From assembly GCA_007922195.1 (NCBI GenBank), contig ML682232.1, positions 890,003 through 954,002 on the forward strand: a DNA stretch of 64,000 nt, read 5' to 3'. Shown in pieces: positions 1 to 16,170 of the stretch (positions within the stretch are counted from its first letter, which is position 1; the number at the start of each line of letters is the position of its first letter). Under the pieces are notes generated by a model. It ran no database searches. It had not been told where the DNA came from and saw only the letters and a list, made by a program, of their open reading frames with translations. The DNA comes from Podocnemis expansa. Lineage: Eukaryota > Chordata > Testudines > Podocnemididae. The translations under genes and the position numbers were made by a program.

Positions 1-1959
1 AAACTGAAAGAAAAATTTTAACAGTTTAAATGGCTAAAGGAATTCATAATTAGTGTCTACCCCTCTAAAACGCTAAGATGACTTAGAAAAACTATTGTTT
101 CAGGTCAAGCTGATATAGGCAGTTGATTGTTGGGAATCATGTTAGTGTTTTAGTGGCTTTTTAATTTTTTAGTAAAAGAACTGTAATAAGTTTGTGTTTA
201 TTCACTCAAAGCATTAACAATGGTTAAGTGAGTTTTCCTATTACTGTCAACTCTAATAATGAATGAACTGTAAACTGTACTGATGCTGGCATGTAATTCC
301 ATATATATACACTACATATATACGACTTGTGGGAAAAATACACTGCAGGACATTTAGTTATTGTTCTATAATATTTCCTTCCCTATTAAGACAACGACAG
401 AATGAAAGTATATGACTGTATCATAAACTTTATGGCATGCCTACCTTGCTGTTTCCAATAGATGTTCCCTGTCTCTACTCAAATTTTTTTTTAAACGGAG
501 AACCAAAATTCCAATTCTTGCTCAGCCTGGCATAATAAGCTTAATTTTGATTACAACATAAAGAAATCCCTGCCCCTAATATTTGTCCTACAGAGATGGT
601 TCCACCATCTTAGAAGCAACAGTCTACTGAATGAGACTCTCTACTATAATTACTGCACATGAAAAAATTGCTCACCACTTAACTGTGGAGGATCATCTCT
701 TCCCCTTTCACTGACGTTTAATCCTTATTCCTAATAGATAACTTTACAACTCCTGATTAATATCTTCATCTATTTCACATCAACAATCTGTTTAATTCTT
801 TTTAGGCCACACCACACATCATATGCCATCAAAAGCAGAATTTTCTTAAATCTCATTTCAAGGACATTTCTGCCCAAACATATAGAAAAGAAATAAGAAA
901 GATGAAACACAACACAGTTTCAAGAAAACACTCACTATGAATGCCTTCCTATTCTCTTCACAACAATTTGTTTAAGTGTTATTGGCTAACATTTGTGCCA
1001 AGCACGCTGCTGGCTACACTGAAGATGTTTAAATATCCAGTGCCAACAAGCGCAGCTGCTGGACTTGCTGCACCCTCCTACTGTTCATTCCATGCCAAAT
1101 TACTCACTCAGCTATGAATGATGAAGCAGCAGCACAGGAAAATGCCAAGCGCAAGTGAGATTAGTGATAAACCAGAGGAACCCTATAGAGGTCAGTGATT
1201 AGCAGGTCCCTAGTTGTAATCACTTTTATAACCTAGCCTTTATCTCATCACATACTCTATCTTAACTCAGCACAGTCTTCTTGTGACAGGCATCAGGAAC
1301 AGAAAGCAGCTTCCCAATCAATAATTCCTGAAGTCTTTCTAAAGCACCAAGAATATCTTACCCTTGATAACAACAGCAAGACCTAATCTGAAAGGTCTGC
1401 AAACTGCTTTTAACTTGCAATTTTAATGTTTTAGATGAATCAGTGGACAATTTATATACACTTTAAAACCAGTATCTCAAAATCTTCCTGGAAATCAGGT
1501 TAATGGATACAAACTAGCAGAGATTAACCAGAACTGATTTTGCATTCTTACCTTATAGGACAATACATGAGCAAGAACAACAGTCAATAGTGTTGGGGGT
1601 GGAGTGGAAATTAAGACGTAATGATGATTCTGACCAGACATCTTTATTGTATTATTCTTGTACTTTTTTTTTTTTTTTTTAAACTGTCTGATCACTTAAA
1701 CAAAAATCTCAGGGAATGATGTGGAGAGGGAGGGTTCCCTTTAATCTGAATTTGAAAGACTTGTCCTCATTTCTTTTGGGTCCAAAGTTCAAATGGCTAG
1801 CAAGAGAGAGAGTACAGAATCCAAGCGGAACAATTCCAATGCTACACAAATAAAGGAAGGATTTTTTTTTCCTGGTGTGGCTAAGGAAATAAAATACGAC
1901 TCAAGATACCTGAATCCAGTTCCCAACTCTTCCATGTACATTGTGTGTGACTTCAAGTA
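1..1959. other. AT-rich intronic sequence, no element recognised
   Basis: AT-rich unique-looking DNA. There are short poly(T) runs near 483-495 and 1664-1680 and a short (AT)n near 300-325. No coding exon, splice pair or recognisable transposon was seen. Confidence 0.5.
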
Positions 1960-2130
1960 AAACTGTGTCTCAGTTCCTATCTATAAAACAGGTGACAATA
2001 CTTTTTTTCCCCTCAACCCTTTGTCTGCCCAATCTTCATGAGAGGGACTATCTTTTATACCTGTGCAACGCACAGTACAAAGAGGCCTTAGCTGATCTCA
2101 GCTATTAGTAGTAATAGAACCATCAGCATC
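1960..2130 (+). repeat. MIR/CORE-type SINE relic
   Basis: The order of phrases matches an ancient CORE-SINE: a 'cagttcctatctataaaac' segment, then a segment ending in a 'gcacagtacaaagaggcctt' type tail. It is diverged and the boundaries are approximate. Assignment is by remembered consensus, not alignment. Confidence 0.45.
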
Positions 2131-3084
2131 AAGACCTCAGCCCTAAATTACAAGAGACTCCTCAAAACACTAAATGATGGCATTTTTTAAACAAATTACA
2201 AAAAATGGTTCAAATAAACAATTCAGCTTTGTCCTTTCGATTTTGCAATCCATCAGCAAAATTCTAGCAGTCAGAATACTCTACATTACATCTAGTAATA
2301 GTAAATATAAAGCCTTGGACTTGATGTCTCTTACTATTAGAATGCCACTGACAACTGCTTGATATAACATTATTGAATGCACTTATTAATTAACTGTACA
2401 TCACGTTCTGAAGGTTCTACTATTTAAATATAGTATTTCTAAAAGAAATTACATCAGTGCTTAAAGTAGTTTTAAAAAATCCTGTTCCCTACCCAACTCG
2501 AGCAAATTGTCAAAGACCCTTCCATCCCATGGCTATGTATCTGTTTACGAAAAGATGGAGTATGCAGTTTGTGTATTTGCAAAGCACAACACATATCTTG
2601 CTCTATATATACACACATATCTTAATGATCTTATGCACTCCAAATACACAGGAGATGACAGTGGACTGAATTTCATTATAGACTGCCCCACTGCCAGTTG
2701 CAAAAAGTCAACTCCAGTTCTTACAGCTTGAGAAGAGCTTTTTTACTGAACAGATATTGGTGAGATTTTATAATGACTGGTACTTAATGTTAGTAAGACA
2801 GATTCTTAGCCTAATAAACTGTGATGCAAAGGGTACAATACGGTAATAGAAAGCATGCTGAAATCATACTGAAACATGTTCAAGATTAGGGAAAAAATTT
2901 GCCTGTGTTCAATTCAAGTTTTTATACCTGTTCCATTGAGACACTAGCATTTTTATTCTTAGAAACAGAGACTTCACATTTGTCAGCAAGCCAGGGTCTG
3001 TTGTATCAATGTAGATGGACTATGTGCATCCAAAGAGTCAAAGGTGTTAACCTGACCCTGAAATTGTCCAATATTAAACAGCTT
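2131..3084. other. AT-rich intronic sequence
   Basis: No exon or transposon was recognised. Two overlapping open frames of about 70 codons near 2457-2731 have no family resemblance and are treated as chance. Confidence 0.45.
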
Positions 3085-3640
3085 TAAACAAGTTTAGAGG
3101 TTACTCAACCTGCTCAGTATCATGGCAAACATAGCATCAGCGCCATTGCTATGCATGAGCCCACGGGGCCTGTGCCCCAAATGTATTTGGCAAGTGCCTC
3201 AAGCCACCACAACCAGCTCTGCCTGGAAGCCAGAGCCAGGTCAGGACCATTTAAAATGTCCTGGACTGCTGTGCCATATAGCCTGGGCACATGAAAGTTA
3301 AGCCACTTGTAGTCCAGCACCTTCAAGTCCAGCAGGTAAGTAGCAGGGCTGGGCCAGATATGGGCTGGGGAGAAAGGCCTTACAGGAGTGGGGAGCTTGA
3401 GACCTGGGCCAGAGAGCCCGCCAGGTGTTGCAGCATGGCCAGGCACAGGCAAAAAACTGCCAGGAGCCCAGGGCCAGGCATGGAGAATTCACCTGCTGAG
3501 AGCCAGGGGCAGCTGTACACCCCCAAGCATCACAGGCAAGGCCTGAGGAGTGTGCTGATGGGCCTCAGTGCAGCCTGGACCCTGAATTTTTTTTGTTTTG
3601 TTTTTGGTGCCCCATTGCTCCTCCACAGAATTAAAAATCT
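3085..3640. repeat. GC-rich interspersed block, unclassified
   Basis: The block is sharply GC-richer than its flanks and rich in 'ccag/ctgg' words. It is open in several frames on both strands (up to 120 codons), which is what GC-rich noncoding repeat DNA gives. No terminal repeats or target duplication could be fixed. It resembles the interiors of other GC-rich hAT-like blocks in this window, for example 14493-14967 and 47809-48930. Confidence 0.4.
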
Positions 3641-4519
3641 TTTCAATAGTTAAAGCATTTGAAATGCAAAGTATTAAATAAGGATTTCATTTTAACCTTA
3701 AACCTTGTTCCCTCCTATTCCCCTTACGAGTTCTTAGAAAGAAACTTCCCTTGTCTGACAGTTTCGTAAGATAACCAACCGTTTGGGGAAACAAGAAGTT
3801 AGTCAAGACAAGCTGAAGCTGTTGTTGCTATTGATAAACTCTATTCCTGCTGCCTAAAGGACAGAACAAGGTAAACACAAACAAAAGGAGAAAGGAAACA
3901 AAAGAGCAAAGACAGAAAATGAAGCTTCTTTCTCTGCTATTGATTTCTACTTGCTGGAAAAAACAGAGGCCCAGGAAGAGTCATACCAGCTTCTCCAAGA
4001 CCCATCAAACTTCTACCACCATTGGGCTTTGTAGGTATTTTTTCAATCATCCTTCATTTGCAACCCCTAAAAGAATTTGAATGATGTTACAGGCTCCTTT
4101 GGTAATCTTAGTCATAGTATGAGGATCCTCCACTGTCTGCAGACCGCAGCTTAAAAACCACTGGTGTAGGACATTGTTTTATCAGTTATTCTCATCACAG
4201 GCTTACAGTGTTGCAAACTATATAGATCCTGACCACTTAACCAGACTCTTAAACAGAAAGCAAAAGAAAGAGAAGAAATAAGGTGGGGAAGGTAAAGAAC
4301 ACACAATGGGCTAGAAGAATGACAGTCAACGTCCCAGGTGGTGTTCAGAATTTAGCTAGAGACAGTGAATGTGATGTCACCTGAGTCCCTCTCTAGGCTT
4401 AATTTCCAATACACCAGTTTTGGTTAATTGATTTCTGATCCCAAAAATGTTTACAAGGCACGACCATAACATCATCCTTGAGTTATATCACTAGATAAGT
4501 TTAAGGAAGATAGGCCCAT
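3641..4519. other. Intronic sequence with a possible hAT end
   Basis: Mostly unique-looking. Near 4135-4165 the sequence ends in a 'ttaaaaaccactg' phrase resembling the right terminus of hAT elements found elsewhere in the window, but no left end was found. No exon was seen. Confidence 0.35.
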
Positions 4520-4742
4520 CAGCTGCTCTTAGCCAAGGCAGGCAGCATTACAAAGTCATTTTCTGAAATGTCCCTAGCCAGTGTTTGCCAGAATCTGGGA
4601 ATGAGCAACATGGGACAGCTCACTTGATGATTACCTGTTCCGTCATCCCCTCCAAAGCACCTGGCATTGGCATCTGACAGAAGACAGATTACTGGGTTAG
4701 ATGGACCACTGGTTTGACCCAATGGATGACCATTCTTATGTT
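4520..4742 (+). mobile_element. CR1 LINE 3' end fragment
   Basis: This is the 3' terminal region of a CR1 LINE in plus orientation. It contains the 'gcacctggcattggc' segment, then 'agaagacagattactgggtt', the 'agatggaccactggttt' segment, and a terminal 'ccattcttatgtt' of the CR1 3' octamer type. The same order recurs at 33647-33900 and 61145-61280. It is 5'-truncated and noncoding here. Confidence 0.75.
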
Positions 4743-5607
4743 GATCAGCAGGCCATATGGAGACTAACTCAATCTGCCTCCCTTTTGCATCTTTTCACAC
4801 TAACCTTTATTGTAGATTACTGTGACTGTGAACCTTCATTCAATTTTCACGGTTACTCTCACAATTAAGATACATTTGTAGGTCCATTTATTTCAGCAAG
4901 GTCCTTGTGGAAGAGATATACCTTTTGCTACTCCCCTGAATATGCACCCTTGTTTTAGCAAGTAAAGAACCTCAAAAAGAAACCTGTTTTTTCACAAAAT
5001 CAGAGTTGTTAAAAAGTTCTGCAGATAACTTCTCTGAAAATTCCCTCTGCACTGAGCATGCTCCAGGTGAAGACTACATAGTCTGAGCAGGATTTCCACT
5101 GTGTTGCCAGGTACAGAGACAGAGAGCACAGAGACATTTTCCTGTGCTCTCAATATTTCCCCTGCTAAAAACTAGACAATAATATGGAGAAAGAGAAACA
5201 ACCTAACTAGAATCCAGCGTGGTGAAGAGACTGGAAGTGAAACAGACTAAATGAACCCTGGCAGAAGGGGTCAAGCTGTGAGAAGAGAAGACTATGTAGG
5301 CACATACAGAAGGATCTACAATTATTACAGAACACATTTCCCATAAATCCTAGGACTCGGGATTCCTAAGTCTCACACTTCCTCTGATGGTAAACAAATA
5401 GCCGTGAAACCCACAAAAATGAGCGGTTCACCTCCCTCTGTTGGCTGGCCCACTTAAAAGATGAAGGCCTATTTCTGCTATCAGTTACTCTGTTAGTACA
5501 GGTGGCAAAGATGGTGGATCTAAAGGTTCTACACTTGCTGATAAAATAGGTGGTAAGTCAATATGGTCTCACATAATAAATTATTTGTTCAGTTTGCCTT
5601 TTGGAAT

Positions 5608-5808
5608 ACTCAGGAAATTAGTAAAACAAACAACGAGTCCTGTGGCACTTAAAGACTAACAAATTTATTTATTGCAAGAACTTTTGTGGGAGAAAATTGC
5701 TCATGCAATAAATAAATGTTTTAAATACATTTGTTAGTGCCACAGGACTCCTTGTTTATTTTATTGAACTAGACTAACACTGCTGCCCCATTTGAACTCA
5801 GAAAATTA
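5608..5808. mobile_element. PLE-terminal hairpin element with 13-bp TSD
   Basis: A 175-bp insert (5621-5795) made of a minus-oriented and a plus-oriented copy of the same terminal unit. The unit contains 'agtcctgtggcactt', 'agactaacaaatttatttatt' and 'tgtgggagaaaat'. The flanks at 5608-5620 and 5796-5808 match at 12 of 13 bases, so this looks like an insertion with target-site duplication. The same unit lies at both ends of the Penelope-like sequences near 60.2 and 63.0 kb, which is why it is assigned to a PLE. Confidence 0.7.
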
Positions 5809-6229
5809 AATACAACTATTGAATTAAAAGACTACTATTTTTTCAAAGGAGCCCTCTCACAGAGCAGTGATTTTGAAGCTCTTTTCTTGGGACCCAGCTG
5901 AAAAGAAATCATTTATGCCCATCACCCACCCATCCCCTCTTCGAGCGATGTATTCCAGTCTTTTGGTGGCAACAGTAGGGGCTGCCACAACTCAGGACCT
6001 GAGAGTCTGCAACCCAGTACTGCGTCCCAACCCATGGTTTGAAAACCACTGTCATCGAGTGCACAAGATGACAATGCTCAGGAATGAACCAGAGCTATAC
6101 AGTGAAAGAGACTATGCTCTGTAGAATTTGGAACCTATGTAGTAAATGAGTCAGGGGACTACATGAAGAGAAGGGCAATCTCACATTTAAGATAGCTAAA
6201 AAGGTACCCTTGAAAACTGGATTCTATCC

Positions 6230-6620
6230 ATGCCTTTGTCAGAATTCCAGTGTGATGCTGGACAAGTCACATAAACCAAAACTTTGCACAGGTAGTCATT
6301 AATGTGTCTACCTCATGTCCTAGGTGCTCAACTAGACACCTTGGATCTGATTTACAAAGTGGCCTGCCCCCCCCCCCCTTCACAACTGCAACTGAGATTA
6401 ATGGGAGCTGTGTATTTAACAAATAAAACACTGAAAAATGCTTAGCAAAAGCAGGTCATAAGCAACTCAAATTGGACATCTAGAACCAGTGGATGCTTGA
6501 CATTATGTCTGTGCCTCTGTTCCCCATTTGTCAAGTGAAAACATGACCACCACCTCACTTCACAAGGTGTTGGGAAGAAAAATTCATTAATGTTTGTGAA
6601 GCACTCAGATACTAGAGTTG
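6230..6620 (+). repeat. MIR/CORE-type SINE relic
   Basis: Around 6245-6290 there is a 'gctggacaagtcacataaacc' phrase. Around 6505-6615 there is a 'gcctctgttccccatttgtc' phrase followed by 'aatgtttgtgaagcactcag'. Both are hallmarks of MIR-like CORE-SINEs in plus orientation. The two parts may be separate relics. A homopolymer C run lies at about 6367-6378. Confidence 0.5.
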
Positions 6621-6954
6621 TAACTGTCAGAGAATCCATGAGGAAATGAATAATTCTGAGTTCAGTGCAGGGTTTTGATAGTGTGTAGTAAATAATGCAC
6701 GGGGCCACACACTGAACAACAACAAAGCAAAACACAGTAACTGGTCATTCAGCAAGTACCATCCACTCTAACGTGGTGCACTAAATCAAGGCTCAAGGTC
6801 TAAGAGAAAAAAATGTGATCATTTAATTAACATTTCTATTATAATAAATATGCAGAAAAAGGCAAAATTCAGTCCTCATGAGTCATCTTAATTCTGACAT
6901 TTCCTAACATCAGTGCACAACTCTGCAACTTTAACATTCTTTATTTTTTAAAAA

Positions 6955-10644
<3,690 letters not shown>

Positions 10645-10918
10645 CAGTTATTCTCAAACTTTTTGTATTGGCGACACCTTTCACATAGCAAGCCTCTAAC
10701 TACAATTTGCCCACCGCCCAGTAAATTTTTATATGCAATGCTATTTTAAATGCTAAGCATGTAACTATTGCTTAAAATAAACGTCTCTCTTTCCATCACT
10801 TTTAAATGAAGACTAAAATACATTATCAAATTATTAAGAGGTTTTTTTGCCTTCTGAGTGGAGTCAGCTTTTGACCTCCACATAAAAAGGTCATGACCCC
10901 CCCGTTTTAGAACCTCTG
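10645..10918 (+). mobile_element. hAT-type nonautonomous transposon
   Basis: The left end starts 'cagttattctcaaactttt' followed by 'ggcgacacctttcacatag'. The right end carries 'aggtcatgacccccc' and 'agaacctctg'. The two ends are imperfect inverted repeats, and order and content match a common turtle hAT derivative. The flanking 8-mers match at only about 4 of 8 positions, so a target duplication is not demonstrated. Confidence 0.6.
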
Positions 10919-11438
10919 ATTTATTGGGATATAAAAAGTCCTCTTATATCCAATGAACAAGTCTAAGTTTTCCATATCTCAAATTTCTATTTTGCTCCCT
11001 GGGACCTTTCATAGCTGAGGAAATGTCTTTTCACCTCTACTGCCCCATCAGATGGCTCTATCACAGGACGGTCAGCTGCTGGTTCATAAAATTCTCCTCT
11101 TTAGTATCCAGTTCTTCAGCATATAAATGAAATTAAAACCTACCTACCCCATCCCTAATTCCTGTCTGGTATTCTCCCATGTACAGGAAGGAAAATGGAA
11201 TCTGCCAAGATACACTTATTTGTACCCTTAGTACTTTCTCCTTCTATTCCACCCCATCTGCATCTATTTCCACCTGTGAGTGTTAGTTGTCTGTATGATA
11301 TTTAATCTCTGCAAAGAATTTTATGGCATTTCTTTGACTATATAAAATGTAAATGGCATTGAATTATAAAAACCTACTTTAGGTCCTGAAGTAAACGGTC
11401 TGTAGAAGAAAGGTAAGGAAAATTTTAATGGAGTAGAT
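10919..11438. other. Intronic sequence, nothing recognised
   Basis: No coding or repeat signature identified. Confidence 0.4.
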
Positions 11439-11615
11439 CAGCTGTCTCAACCGCTGTGTCAAAATACATTACTGCGTCACCACAGAGTGGTAAGTGTGTC
11501 ACAAAGAGCCAGGGAGATGGCTTGATTTGGCCTGCAGGGGGTAGGTTGGTGTGTCCTGTAGGGTCATGATATGCCTCCAAGTGTTTAGTGACCCGCAAAA
11601 GGTTGAGAACCACTG
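11439..11615. mobile_element. hAT MITE, 177 bp
   Basis: The terminal inverted repeats read CAGCTGTCTCAACC on the left and GGTTGAGAACCACTG on the right. Flanking 8-mers at 11431-11438 and 11616-11623 differ at one of eight positions (GAGTAGAT and GAGCAGAT), the duplication length expected for hAT. Too short to encode anything. Confidence 0.75.
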
Positions 11616-11623
11616 GAGCAGAT

Positions 11624-14122
11624 AACTACTGAAATTTTTAAACTCCTTCAGGTTTGAGATTAAAATTGCATGGTTATAAGCAAACACTAAACAATCACTT
11701 TATTTCAATGTTATGACTATCTATTAAAAATCTTCCTTACTGAGTTGTTTATTTGTATGTTTGAACAGAGGAAAATAAAATTGTAGAATGTCTTGAGGTC
11801 GTTTATATTCTTGCACTTTTACTCTTTCAACTTTTGGGGTTTGTTCACAGTATCTATTTAAAGAACTGCTGTTTTCCCGGATAAATAGAATATCCATTCT
11901 TTGGCTCTCAGTTTCCATGACACTGAAAACAAAAACATTCATCAGCTCCAAGTTGGAGTTTGATGGTAAATGCAGCTGCAGCTCACAACAGTTCACAATG
12001 TATCTCGGCCCTCCTCTACTGAACAGAGGCACTGTATATCCCTAAAAGCAACTTTATTGTTTTTACCAGTAAGTTCTTCTCTACCAAAGACAAAAACTTT
12101 TAAAAAAAACTTTTTCTGGGTGCCTTTGCCAAAATTTAGACTCCATACAAGATGAGCAGTTATTCAGTTCTATCAGCAGCCATGTCCATGCTTCCAAGTT
12201 ATTGAAGATTGGGTATCTTAAAAATACAATAATCAACCCAAACAAAACTTCATTGGTAATACTAACAAATACTTTGCACTTCTAAAGTGCCCTTTCACCA
12301 AAAAATCCAGAGTATTTTTAAAATATTCAATAAGCCTCAACTTCCTTGTAAAGTAAGTGCACATCATGACACCATTCTGCTGACAGGTAAATGAGGTAAA
12401 GTTTACTTTCCTGGTAAATATTACACAGCAAATCAGAAGCAAAAGGAAATTAGAATTTAAAAGTTCGTGACTCCTAATCCTGCATGCTCACTCAGGCCAC
12501 ACAGAAGAGCACATTTATATTTACAGAAAAAATTAGAACAAGGCACTATAGCTAAAACACAGAAGTTAGAAATGTAAGAGACCTGTTTATCTAATCTATT
12601 GTCCTGGCAGTAAAGCATTGTTCACCATTACGCATCTTCTTGTGCTCAGTATAGCCCAGACACTGCTTAATACACCTAAAAGGCTTCCACCCTTCCATCA
12701 AATTATTTACACATCATTGTTCATATATCCTGAACAAACTACATTTGTCATATCACAACAACAAAATCTGGTTTAAAATAGCTTCTTCAGGCATTTAAAA
12801 ACAGTTCCATATATTCAAATAATTAAATTTATTTTAAGATAATGTAGAAGTCTCAGTTTCACAAGATAACTGAGCACATGCATAATCTTAAGCACTGCGA
12901 GTTAACTGAAGTCAACTGGGTCCATTCACATAATTCAAGTTGTGCATGTTGTTGAATTATGGCTTAATTGATTAAGGATAGAAACCCCAACCAAAGGTGG
13001 AAGCTCCATCTCTCATCACTTGACTGCACACTCTTCCTGCATCTCTCTCCTGTAAATAAAACTAAAACAACTCATTATAAAAATTAAATGTCAATAGTCT
13101 ATAACCTTTTGTTAAAAATAAAAACCGTTCTGTGGTTACAAAAGAGGGGAGGGAAGAATGACTTTTTAATCACTAAAACGGTGAAATATTTTGGGTGTAT
13201 CAGTGACTTTTTAAGAAGGAGGAGGGAATAACAAAGGTTTCCCTCACAAAAACTCGGGAATATGTACCTCTGTCAATAAACAGACAAATTAAGGAAGCTA
13301 GAAATAGAGACAGAATGTTGAAGGACAAGCAAGTTCTGAAACGAAAAATAAAAAAATATTAGAAGTCTAGAAACAGGCTTTAGAGCTCCAAAGAAGAACG
13401 GGGATGTTTGCCGCTGAAGCCCCCCCGGAGCAAGAGCTCCTTCTTTCTTAGCTTTCCTACTAAAAGGGTATAGTGACAGCTCCTCCCCTTTTCTCCACTG
13501 CTGGTGTGGTGAGAACTCCCATTCCTGTTTCTATCTACTTTAACCATCGCTGAGAGTAAAACCACCCACACACCTTGAAACTGAATGATTTCTGAAGACT
13601 CAAAGAAATTTTGCCATCCCATGACCAGCCAGAACAAAGCCAGGACAATTTTTCTGAAACTAGGAAAAGGATTTCTTTCTTGAAAAACAACCTACATCAG
13701 ACACAGATTATCCAACTAATTATTATAGTTGACAGCACCTCCTAGCCGCTCAACTGAGGGACAAAGCCATTCCCTAAAAACACTACTCCAATACCAAACA
13801 GACAGCTTTCCCTGCCAGCAAAACCCCTTCCAATTCCTAACATTTACAAAAGAAAAAGCACTAGAAGCCTATGACAACAATATACATGTTTCCAATCAAA
13901 GTATAAATGAGATACATTTTATTCTTTATACCTAAGCCTTCTGCCTTCTTTGGTTTGAGATCACACCCACCCACCAAGGCAAGACGCTTGTTTTAATGGC
14001 CTAACTTTAGAAGCTAATGGAACCTATACATTGCCATGTGTTATTCTTCAGAGTCTACCTGTGTAACAGGCCATTGCACTAATAGCTTAATAGGATTTTA
14101 TCTTAATATCTGGAATAATCAA
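11624..14122. other. AT-rich intronic sequence with a MIR-like relic
   Basis: Near 12350-12440 a minus-oriented MIR-like phrase is visible ('ctgacaggtaaatgaggta', then 'ttacacagcaaatcagaag'). The 102-codon minus frame at 11724-12032 shows no recognisable domain. No exon was recognised. Confidence 0.4.
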
Positions 14123-15181
14123 CAGTGTGGTTCCCAAATGGTCTCTCCACAGATCACCATGATTTACAGATATAGTGAGATAAGAGGTGGTTAGAGCAAT
14201 GCAGATCTTCAGGAAGAAGAGAAGAAGTAGTAGCATCATTGTCAGTAAAGCATTTACAATAACTTGCACAGCAGATTCGTTCATGCTGGTGGATAATGTG
14301 GCTAATCTGAGAAGCTTCCATTACACTATTGGAAACCAGTTTCTCTCCAGGAGGCATTTTGTCACTTTGTGGATCTAACTGGTTAGAACTCCAATTACCA
14401 ACCTCTTCCTTTATGTGGACCACTATATCGTCATCAAAAACTCTGGAGGATCACCACAGGAGTTATCCGTTTTAAACATTTTTAACATAACCCAGGGTGC
14501 CAACCCAGCCCACTGCACCCTCAGCTGGTGCTAGGGGTGGGGCCAAAAGGGGGCAGGGCCAGGCCTCCAGTTAGGGGCTGTGGCTGGCTCCCCCACTGGC
14601 GAGTGGCCTCAGGGTCTCAGCCGGGATCAACTCTTGAGCTCACCAGCAGGCAGCTCCAGGGTCAGAGCCAGAACTGGACAGGCCAACCTGCCCCGCTCCC
14701 CTCTAGCCCTGCCCAACGGGGGGGGGGGGGAGGGGGGGTTAGCAGGGGCCAGGAGAGCTGCACACCATGGCTTCTTTGTCTCTGCTGGCCCCAGCAGGGA
14801 TGTGCAGCCACCAGGGAAGCACTGCTGTGGCACTTGGCTTTTGCCACCTAGCTCTGCAGCGCTGGGAGGAGCAGGGCCAGTGTGGGAGCCTGTGTGGTGC
14901 CATGGGCTGCACAGGCTAGGTTCCTGTGCCATTTTTGGCTCGGGTGCCAGAGGGTTGCTGACCCCTGACACAGCCTATGGGTTACAGGGCGTAAAACCTG
15001 TATATCAAGGGGTATTAAAACTGCAGCTATTTCTAATAATTCATTATGCTCGCTCACTCAAACACATTGCACTCATCACAGTACATTTACCTGCAATAAT
15101 CATCTTTTTGCCTCCCATGGATCTCCTGCAGTGCTCTCGCAAATCACCAGTGGTCCACAGACCACAGGTTGCAAACCACTG
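14123..15181. mobile_element. Candidate hAT element interrupted by a second hAT
   Basis: The left edge (CAGTGTGGTTCCCAAATGG, then 'tccacagatcaccatgattt') is a diverged inverted copy of the right edge ('aaatcaccagtggtccacag', ending 'gcaaaccactg'). The interior is split by the GC-rich element at 14493-14967. The flanking 8-mers do not match, so the outer boundaries rest on terminal similarity alone. A minus-strand frame of 89 codons at 14154-14423 lies inside it; I do not recognise it. Confidence 0.5.
14493..14967. mobile_element. hAT element, GC-rich, nested
   Basis: The ends read CAGGGTGCCAACCC and GGTTGCTGACCCCTG, an inverted pair of hAT type. Flanking 8-mers ACATAACC (14485-14492) and ACACAGCC (14968-14975) agree at 6 of 8. 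The interior is GC-rich with a G run near 14720-14738 and is open in several frames without coding character. Confidence 0.65.
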
Positions 15182-15869
15182 GATTAGAGCAATCTGCATT
15201 GCTGTAGAAGGATCTTGTGAGGAGACATACACGCCATCATCTTTGCTTCAGTTTTAGCCAGTATTCCTTTCTGAGTGTGCTACAGGCATCGTAGGGAAAA
15301 GGACTCATTGCCCTCCAAGAGATGACACCACTGGAGCTAATGTTCCAGGTAGTTGGCACCTCTCAAAAGGCAGGATTCCAGGGTTTGCTGAAGGAAGCTC
15401 TGGTGAGGCTGCCATTCAAGAAACCATCTCTGGTCTAGAATAATACCTCTCTCTTTTCTTCTGTATTCGTAACATCACAATTTATAAATGCCAGATCACG
15501 ATCTATTGTATCCACAGTTTTTAGCAATGTGACTGTGACAAGAAGCATATTCTCTATCCAACAGTCTTTGGAGCTGCAAACAGAACCTCTCCAGTCTACA
15601 TGATTCTTCCTCTGGCAGCAGACCCATTGAGGGGAACAACCCAGGGCTAGAATCTGCCCTTCCATCCCTCAAAAATAAGAATATCCTATATACAGGACAC
15701 AAACCACTGAAATCCTTTCAGAAAGTTTTTGACTGCCACAAAATTTTTGCTGAATGTTAGATATTTTATTCTAGGATGCCACAGAAAAAGCTTCAAGACA
15801 CTGTAGGCTTCAAATTAAAAGCCCACAAATACCACCATCTGTTGTTAGACAGTACTCAAAGGCCATATC
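15182..15869. other. Intronic sequence, nothing recognised
   Basis: No exon or clear repeat identified. Confidence 0.35.
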
Positions 15870-16170
15870 TACATCGCACACAAGTACTGGCAGTGTGGAG
15901 GGTACACATACCTACACAGTGCAGTGAAAAATCAAGCTGTGTCCACACTGCTTACGTCAGTGAAAGACTGGCAGCAGGGAAAGCTGCAGCAGCTCCCCAC
16001 TGCTGAAACCTCTCACTGTGGTGAAGAAAAACTTCACCCTACCAGAGCCTCCCTCCAGCAGGATAGAATTCAGAAGCAGTGAGCTGGAAGAGCCTTTCCC
16101 TGCTGCCAGAGTCCTTCCCCGCAGTGGTAGAAAGCTCACACAGCAGGGACACAGCGTGACGCTACACTAC
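15870..16170. repeat. Possible MITE, one end recognised
   Basis: The left edge 'ggccatatctacatcgcac' resembles the GTCTACAC-type termini seen at 34278 and 43998. No convincing right partner was found. The interior has short 'gcagcaggg' style repeats. Confidence 0.3.

Noticed and set aside
11724..12032. 102-codon minus-strand frame considered as a TCF12 exon
   Set aside because: The peptide does not match any part of TCF12 that I know, and flanking splice signals are unconvincing.
14580..15257. 225-codon plus-strand open frame
   Set aside because: It spans the edge of a nested hAT element and ends in the outer element; no protein signature.
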